Part shown: in pieces, positions 60,213 to 64,000 of the stretch
How positions within the stretch are numbered: position 1 is the first letter of the stretch
Layout: every line of letters begins with the position of its first letter
Origin: an uncultured Lachnospiraceae bacterium
GTDB lineage: Bacteria; Bacillota; Clostridia; Lachnospirales; Lachnospiraceae
Assembly (NCBI GenBank): GCA_910579685.1
Contig: CAJTVN010000003.1
Span: forward strand, 80,300-144,299
Reading direction: 5' to 3'
DNA length: 64,000 bases
Position numbers and translations under genes: made by a program
The notes under the pieces: model-generated
What the model was told of the DNA's origin: nothing
The model's input: only the letters and a program-made list of their open reading frames with translations
The model's database searches: none

Positions 60213-61850
60213 ATGAAAAATAAAGCGGATGAGTTGGAACAGGATTTATTCCGAATGGCACAGCGGGAAAAAATGATACTGCCGGAGACCGTATACAAAG
60301 AAGTGGATGATAAGCTTTCCGAAATACACCAGGCAAAACGCTTGGGCAGGATGACATGGAAACGGGCGGTGATTCTTGCGGCTGCGCTTGTGGCTATGTG
60401 TTCCCTTACCGTGACGGCAGCGGTGGGAGCCCTGCAGCGGAGGATGGAAGCCATGAACGAACGGGAGATGGAGGACTATTTTGTACAGATTTATACCAGC
60501 AGGCTGGGAGCGGACAATTACAGCCGTCCTCTGACAGATGCGGAGCGGGAGCGCATGGACGGGCTGCGCACCTCCTACGAGGAGGAAGCGGTATTTCCCG
60601 AGAAGATCCTGACCATGATTTCCTCCCCTGAGGAATACAGTGGAAAAGGTGTGGCTTTTTACAAGGATACGTCCACCTTTTTCCTTCCGGAAGAGAGTAT
60701 GAGTGACGAGGAGCTTCTTGAGGTGATTGATTTCGTGTATAAGCGGGATTACAGCCTTCAGGCCATGAATCAAAAGATTGAGGAGGGAGAAATTTCCTTT
60801 CCTGCGCAGCAGATCGCACAGCAGGGTGCACAGCAAATTGCTGGTGAGGAAGCCGCAGGGGAAGAAGAGACGGCAACGGGAAAGGAGACGGCTGCCGCCT
60901 CAAAGGGTACGATCCAAAATCCAGGTCAGGAGCTGACAATTCCTTACACGGGAGATTTGGCATTTCAGTATATTGCGTCGGGGCAGAACTGCATTTACCT
61001 GGCAGGAGAGAGCTGCATTCACAGAATGAAGATCGGAAGCAGTGATTCTGAGCTGTTTTTTGACGGCTTTGAAAAGGAAACCTATGTAAACGCAATGTAC
61101 GAGGATAAAAAGGGAAATCTTTATCTGGGTCTGAATGTGCGCATGGATGAAAACGATGACAGCGCAGACAGCGGGATCACAATAGGGGGAGTGCGTTACA
61201 AGACATGGCTCTGGATTCTGAATGCGGACAGAGAGGTGATCCGGAAGGTGGATATCGCATCCCTTCTGAAACAGGAATATGGGGTGCGAAGCCGTATGAT
61301 AACGAGAATTGTTGTGGATGAGCAGGGCTATGTCTATGTCCGGGCGGCATTTTTATGGGATGTGCTTCTCCTTGTCCTGGACGAACAGGGGAATTATATC
61401 AGGAGCGTCACCTCCGAGGAATTTAATTGTCATGACCTTGGCGGGCTCGGAATCGGAAAGGACGGCAGGGTCTATACCCAGATACAGACAAAAAACCGGA
61501 TGGGTATCGCCTCCGTTGACCCGGTAAAAGGCTCTCTGGATCAAATCTATATGGACATCGTGCCGGAGGGAACGATCATGCTGGATATCGTGGCACCGGG
61601 TTCTGACACGGATTTTGTGTTCTGGGGATATGATGGTATCTTCACCTATAATCTGGGAGAAGATAAGGCGCTTAATGTATTGCCTGCCTATGAGGCGCCC
61701 TGTAACTGGGAAGGCGTGATGTACTGCGCCCTTCCCGACGGCAGAATCGTGTTTGCGGACTGTTCGCAGTACAGCCATGAAGGAGAGAAAATAAAAAGCG
61801 TTCCGGAGAACATCACTTTTTACTACAAATCCACTTTAACTCAGGGTTGA
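60213..61850 (+). CDS. Membrane-anchored anti-sigma-like protein with large extracytoplasmic domain
   Basis: 545 residues from ATG 60213 (AAAAGGAGGCCGGAAGCAA before it). About 50 cytoplasmic residues (MKNKADELEQDLFRMAQREK), one membrane segment at 52-73 (AVILAAALVAMCSLTVTAAVGAL), an acidic helical part, a Gln/Ala/Glu-rich linker near 200-235, and then repeated blade-like strands (YIASGQNCIYLAGESCIHRM, MYEDKKGNLYLGLN, VVDEQGYVYVRAAF, GIGKDGRVYTQIQT) suggesting a beta-propeller sensor. No zinc anti-sigma motif; the role as sigma partner rests on gene order and topology. The stop overlaps the -35 box of the MerR promoter. Confidence 0.7.
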   Translation: MKNKADELEQDLFRMAQREKMILPETVYKEVDDKLSEIHQAKRLGRMTWKRAVILAAALVAMCSLTVTAAVGALQRRMEAMNEREMEDYFVQIYTSRLGADNYSRPLTDAERERMDGLRTSYEEEAVFPEKILTMISSPEEYSGKGVAFYKDTSTFFLPEESMSDEELLEVIDFVYKRDYSLQAMNQKIEEGEISFPAQQIAQQGAQQIAGEEAAGEEETATGKETAAASKGTIQNPGQELTIPYTGDLAFQYIASGQNCIYLAGESCIHRMKIGSSDSELFFDGFEKETYVNAMYEDKKGNLYLGLNVRMDENDDSADSGITIGGVRYKTWLWILNADREVIRKVDIASLLKQEYGVRSRMITRIVVDEQGYVYVRAAFLWDVLLLVLDEQGNYIRSVTSEEFNCHDLGGLGIGKDGRVYTQIQTKNRMGIASVDPVKGSLDQIYMDIVPEGTIMLDIVAPGSDTDFVFWGYDGIFTYNLGEDKALNVLPAYEAPCNWEGVMYCALPDGRIVFADCSQYSHEGEKIKSVPENITFYYKSTLTQG

Positions 61851-61877
61851 CTCCCACACTGTGGTATACTCTAAACT
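61847..61877 (+). promoter_or_regulatory. MerR-type promoter with 19-bp spacer
   Basis: TTGACT (61847-61852) and TAAACT (61872-61877) are 19 bases apart, the over-long spacing that MerR regulators correct by untwisting DNA. The spacer contains the dyad CCACACTGTGG. Located directly before the MerR fragment, so originally autoregulatory. Confidence 0.6.
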
Positions 61878-61919
61878 GTAGTTGAGCTCAGGAATACACA
61901 TATATGTGAGGTGGAACAA

Positions 61920-62111
61920 GTGTTAAAGATAGGAGACTTTTCAAAGCCGTCAAAGATCAGTATCCGTATGCTGCATCACTATGACGAAACAGGGATTCTC
62001 CGTCCGGACTTTGTGGATGACTTTACAGGATACCGGTATTACGCCGAATCCCAGCTTCCGCTGGCTGGAAAGATTGTAGTGGTCAAGCATTTTTGTAACA
62101 TTTGTGGCTAA
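61920..62111 (+). pseudogene. MerR-family regulator, truncated after the DNA-binding domain
   Basis: GTG 61920 after GAGGTGGAACAA gives VLKIGDFSKPSKISIRMLHHYDETGILRP then DFTGYRYYAESQLPLA, a good MerR HTH of the TipA/BmrR type. Beyond about residue 52 the sequence loses all resemblance (GKIVVVKHFCNICG) and stops; coiled-coil and effector-binding domains are missing. Confidence 0.8.
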
Positions 62112-62173
62112 AAGCAGGTATCCAACGATGCCTGTCCGCTCTGATGCTCCTGTCTGCCAGACTACTGATTATT

Positions 62174-62632
62174 TTACCTGAACCGGCTGCGAATTATGGC
62201 AAGAAGGATTGCCGGCTTCGTGGCCAGCGGCCTTGCGATTGCAACACGCTGCTGCTGGCCGCCGGAGAGGTTATTCGTCATGCTTTTCAGTTTATCCTCC
62301 AGTGCAAACACATGAACCACGTCATCCAGAAAATCCCGGTTCACGGTGCCCCGTCCGGTTCCACCGGCAAAACGATATTCTCATACACGTTTAAGATCGG
62401 GACAAGGTTATAGTTCTGAAAAACAAACCCTATATCCCGGCGGCGGAATGTGGTAAGCTCCTCATCATTCATCTGGGAACGTTCCTTTCCATGGACAAGG
62501 ACAGAACCGGACGTATCAACTATGACAACAAATTGACCCTTGTTCACTGAAAAAGATACATCATCCACCGCACGGGTAACATTGAGGGCTTTGCCATAGT
62601 ATTTTTTACTGCTTTGTCTGTAAAATCTGCAT
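62174..62632 (-). pseudogene. Remnant of an antimicrobial-peptide type ABC transporter ATPase
   Basis: Three frames must be joined. ATG 62632 after AGGAG gives MQILQTK, then a shift to KKYYGKALNVTRAVDDVSFSVNKGQFVVIVDTSGS. The Walker A stretch (SGSGKST and about 20 residues) is deleted, so SGS runs straight into VLVHGKERSQMNDEELTTFRRRDIGFVFQNYNLVP. After VLPVEPDGAP the frame shifts at about 62345 to RDFLDDVVHVFALEDKLKSM, LSGGQQQRVAIARPLA, and the Walker B region is replaced by IIRSRFR and a stop. Family: BceA/MacB-like ATPase. Not functional. Confidence 0.85.
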
Positions 62633-62643
62633 ATAACTGACTC

Positions 62644-63262
62644 CTATCTGATTCCTTCAAGCATTTCTAAAATAAATTGATATGACTGCTGTACTGCCTT
62701 ATCATAATTCCTGTTGATTGCCTCCTGCCCCGCCTCTTTGTCATTGTCCGAAATGGAACGGACTGCTATAAAAGGAACCCCGTTCAGATAACAGGCATGA
62801 GCCACTGCCGCAGTTTCCATATCAATGCACAATGCGTCCGGATGAATCGGCTCCATATATCTGTCTCCTGTTGTCGCAACTCCAAAATGTATTTTCCGCC
62901 CTATCCTTCCGGCTGCTTCCTTTGCCAGTGCAGTCAATCCATCATCTGCATAAAATATCGGCTCTTTCATCACCGGAAAATCTGTATATATCTCATTATC
63001 TGTATCGTGGAATGCAGATGCGGTACATACTATCGTATCAAAGACCTGTATCTCTTTTTTCATCCCGCCCGCTATTCCTGAAAAAATAATTGCATCCACA
63101 TCATATCTGTCGATTAAAAGCTGTGCCGTAATGGATGCGTTAATCTTTCCACTGCCAGAATAAACTGCCGTTGTGCATATATCCTTTATTGTGCCGTCAT
63201 GAAACGAATGCATTGCACATTCATCCGTTTCCAGTCTGCCTGGAATGTCATTCTCCGATGCA
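62644..63262 (-). pseudogene. MTA/SAH nucleosidase lacking its N-terminus
   Basis: From ASENDIPGRLETDEC at 63262 the frame follows methylthioadenosine/S-adenosylhomocysteine nucleosidase to the end: VYSGSGKINASITAQLLIDRYDVDAIIFSGIAGG, the purine-site region FGVATTGDRYM, CIDMETAAVAHAC with the ribose-binding Glu, and RSISDND with the catalytic Asp. The first residues, normally MIGIIGAM with an active-site Glu nearby, are absent because the sequence runs directly into the end of a HAD gene. An internal ATG at 63213 has no ribosome binding site. Probably inactive, though the remaining frame is open. Confidence 0.75.
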
Positions 63263-63265
63263 AAA

Positions 63266-63649
63266 ATCCAGCCTCTTTGCTTTCTTCCTCGAAATCTGCA
63301 TCTGATAAAGGGGCATCTCTGAAATCTGCTATGGTAAAATCCGCCGCCTGCTCCATCTGTATACCCTGTACCTGGCAGAATATTTGTCATATACAGCGCA
63401 TATCAGCATTCCGGCCTGCTTCGCACTTTTGACAGCCGGCAGAACATCCTCGAAGACCAGACAGTGCTGTGGGGCTGCCCCTAACCTCTGCGCTGCTTCC
63501 TCAAAGCTGCGGGCACAGATTTCAGTCACATAATCTGCCGGAACCGGCAGTCCACGCCTCTGTAGAAAACAAATATCAATCTTCTCCCAGACATCCATCG
63601 AATCAAGCAATGTGCCATCCAGGTCAAAAATTACGGCTTCAAACTTCAT
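63266..63649 (-). pseudogene. HAD-superfamily phosphatase with internal deletion and frameshift
   Basis: ATG 63649 (AGGAGGACAAAT before it) gives MKFEAVIFDLDGTLLDSMDVWEKID...EICARSFEEAAQ, then jumps straight to RLGAAPQHCLVFEDVLPAVKSAKQAGM. About 100 residues of cap and core are missing between them. The given frame stops at 63329; a +1 shift near 63370 restores the family ending MEQAADFTIADFRDAPLSDADFEEES, which runs to 63268 and abuts the truncated nucleosidase. Beta-phosphoglucomutase-like group originally. Confidence 0.85.
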
Positions 63650-64000
63650 ATTTGTCCTCCTCACATAAAAATGCGGCTGAAATATCAAACAGGAAATGAA
63701 TTGCCATGCACAAATACAAGGAACCTGTGCTGATATACAAAAATCCGAACAATATACCCAGAAGCCCTGTTTTTATCACGCCTTTGATACCTTGATAAAA
63801 ATGGGCTGCCCCAAAGCAGGCACCTGCCAGAGCAGCCAGGAGAAACGGCGATAATTCCGGGAAAATTCTTATCAAAACATACAACAAAAATCCCCGGAAT
63901 ACAATCTCTTCGCAGATACCTGCTGCCAGTGCCGTTGCAACAAAATAACTTTTCTCCCGCCTGGTTCTTGGAATAAGCCCGTTTACAACACGGTCATAGA
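63639..64000 (-). CDS. CPBP-family intramembrane protease, C-terminal part (runs off the window)
   Basis: The last ~120 residues are present. Motif 1 GICEEIVFRGF (EE-x3-R) and motif 2 FGAAHFYQG (F-x3-H) of CAAX/CPBP membrane proteases are intact, followed by the third conserved segment YLCMAIHFLFDISAAF. Ends EEDKYEV with a stop at 63639 that overlaps the HAD pseudogene start by 11 bases. The family includes prenyl-protein and bacteriocin self-immunity proteases; role here unknown. Its start lies beyond 64000. Confidence 0.85.
   Translation of the reverse strand, partial: YDRVVNGLIPRTRREKSYFVATALAAGICEEIVFRGFLLYVLIRIFPELSPFLLAALAGACFGAAHFYQGIKGVIKTGLLGILFGFLYISTGSLYLCMAIHFLFDISAAFLCEEDKYEV

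Noticed and set aside
62102..62413. Plus-strand frame of about 100 codons in the decayed region
   Set aside because: Its reverse complement encodes the recognisable ABC ATPase signature LSGGQQQRVAIA, so the plus frame is a shadow of the pseudogene.

Overview
The window looks like a chromosome segment of a Lachnospiraceae-type gut Clostridia bacterium. Base composition is near 50% GC, ribosome binding sites are strong AGGAGG types, and most promoters are plain sigma-A (TTGACA-17-TATAAT). There are YesM/YesN-type regulators, Lpl-type oligosaccharide ABC transporters, DUF4173 and DUF3892 proteins and many family glycosidases. Genus cannot be fixed from sequence alone; Eisenbergiella, Hungatella or Blautia relatives are plausible. 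I saw no rRNA, tRNA, CRISPR array, prophage or insertion sequence.

Region by region. 1-5.1 kb: start of an ABC-2 type ATPase gene, a compact unit encoding a 26-residue hydrophobic peptide, a YesN-type response regulator with a promoter that implies a leaderless mRNA and a C9 tract at its 3' end, an esterase, an Rpn/PD-(D/E)XK protein and an alkyltransferase-like protein. 5.1-16.3 kb: carbohydrate locus 1 with YesL, binding lipoprotein, two permeases, YesM-type kinase, GH31 alpha-xylosidase and GH43. 16.4-21.6 kb: metallophosphoesterase, a radical SAM protein with an unusual cysteine spacing next to a small protein with an FVTNSSSSSF start, an XRE regulator, and a DUF2975/HTH/DUF4173 operon behind twin palindromes. 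21.6-26.4 kb: an Lsa-like ABC-F gene with a leader peptide and attenuator, DUF3892, two lipoproteins, exonuclease III and a dead HD-domain gene. 26.4-36.4 kb: GH4, a polysaccharide deacetylase, a double PII protein with a DUF1538 membrane protein, a second GH31 with an AraC regulator, a secreted nuclease and an XRE/PurM-like fusion.

36.6-49.6 kb is the most striking part: one apparent 11-gene operon led by a LacI-ribokinase fusion, followed by AtuA-like, DUF4387, two HAD phosphatases, an Lpl-type ABC transporter, two ADP-ribosylglycohydrolase-family enzymes and a second ribokinase-type sugar kinase. It reads as uptake and breakdown of an unknown glycoside, possibly a riboside. 49.7-57.0 kb: a MntA/HepT toxin-antitoxin pair, then carbohydrate locus 3 (LacI, two permeases, binding protein, GH51 arabinofuranosidase). 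57.1-61.9 kb: small membrane protein, HIT and methyltransferase pair, a self-inhibited Fic protein, a structured repeat, and an ECF sigma factor with a membrane partner. 61.9-64.0 kb: a cluster of decayed genes (MerR, ABC ATPase, MTA/SAH nucleosidase, HAD) and the 3' part of a CPBP protease gene.

Together the window is a plant-glycan and glycoside foraging region (xylose- and arabinose-containing oligosaccharides plus an unidentified glycoside), interspersed with defence or stress modules. A second theme is a ~130-bp dispersed element present twice (4.55 kb and 59.5 kb, opposite orientation) whose stems differ in compensatory fashion, suggesting a conserved folded RNA or DNA structure.
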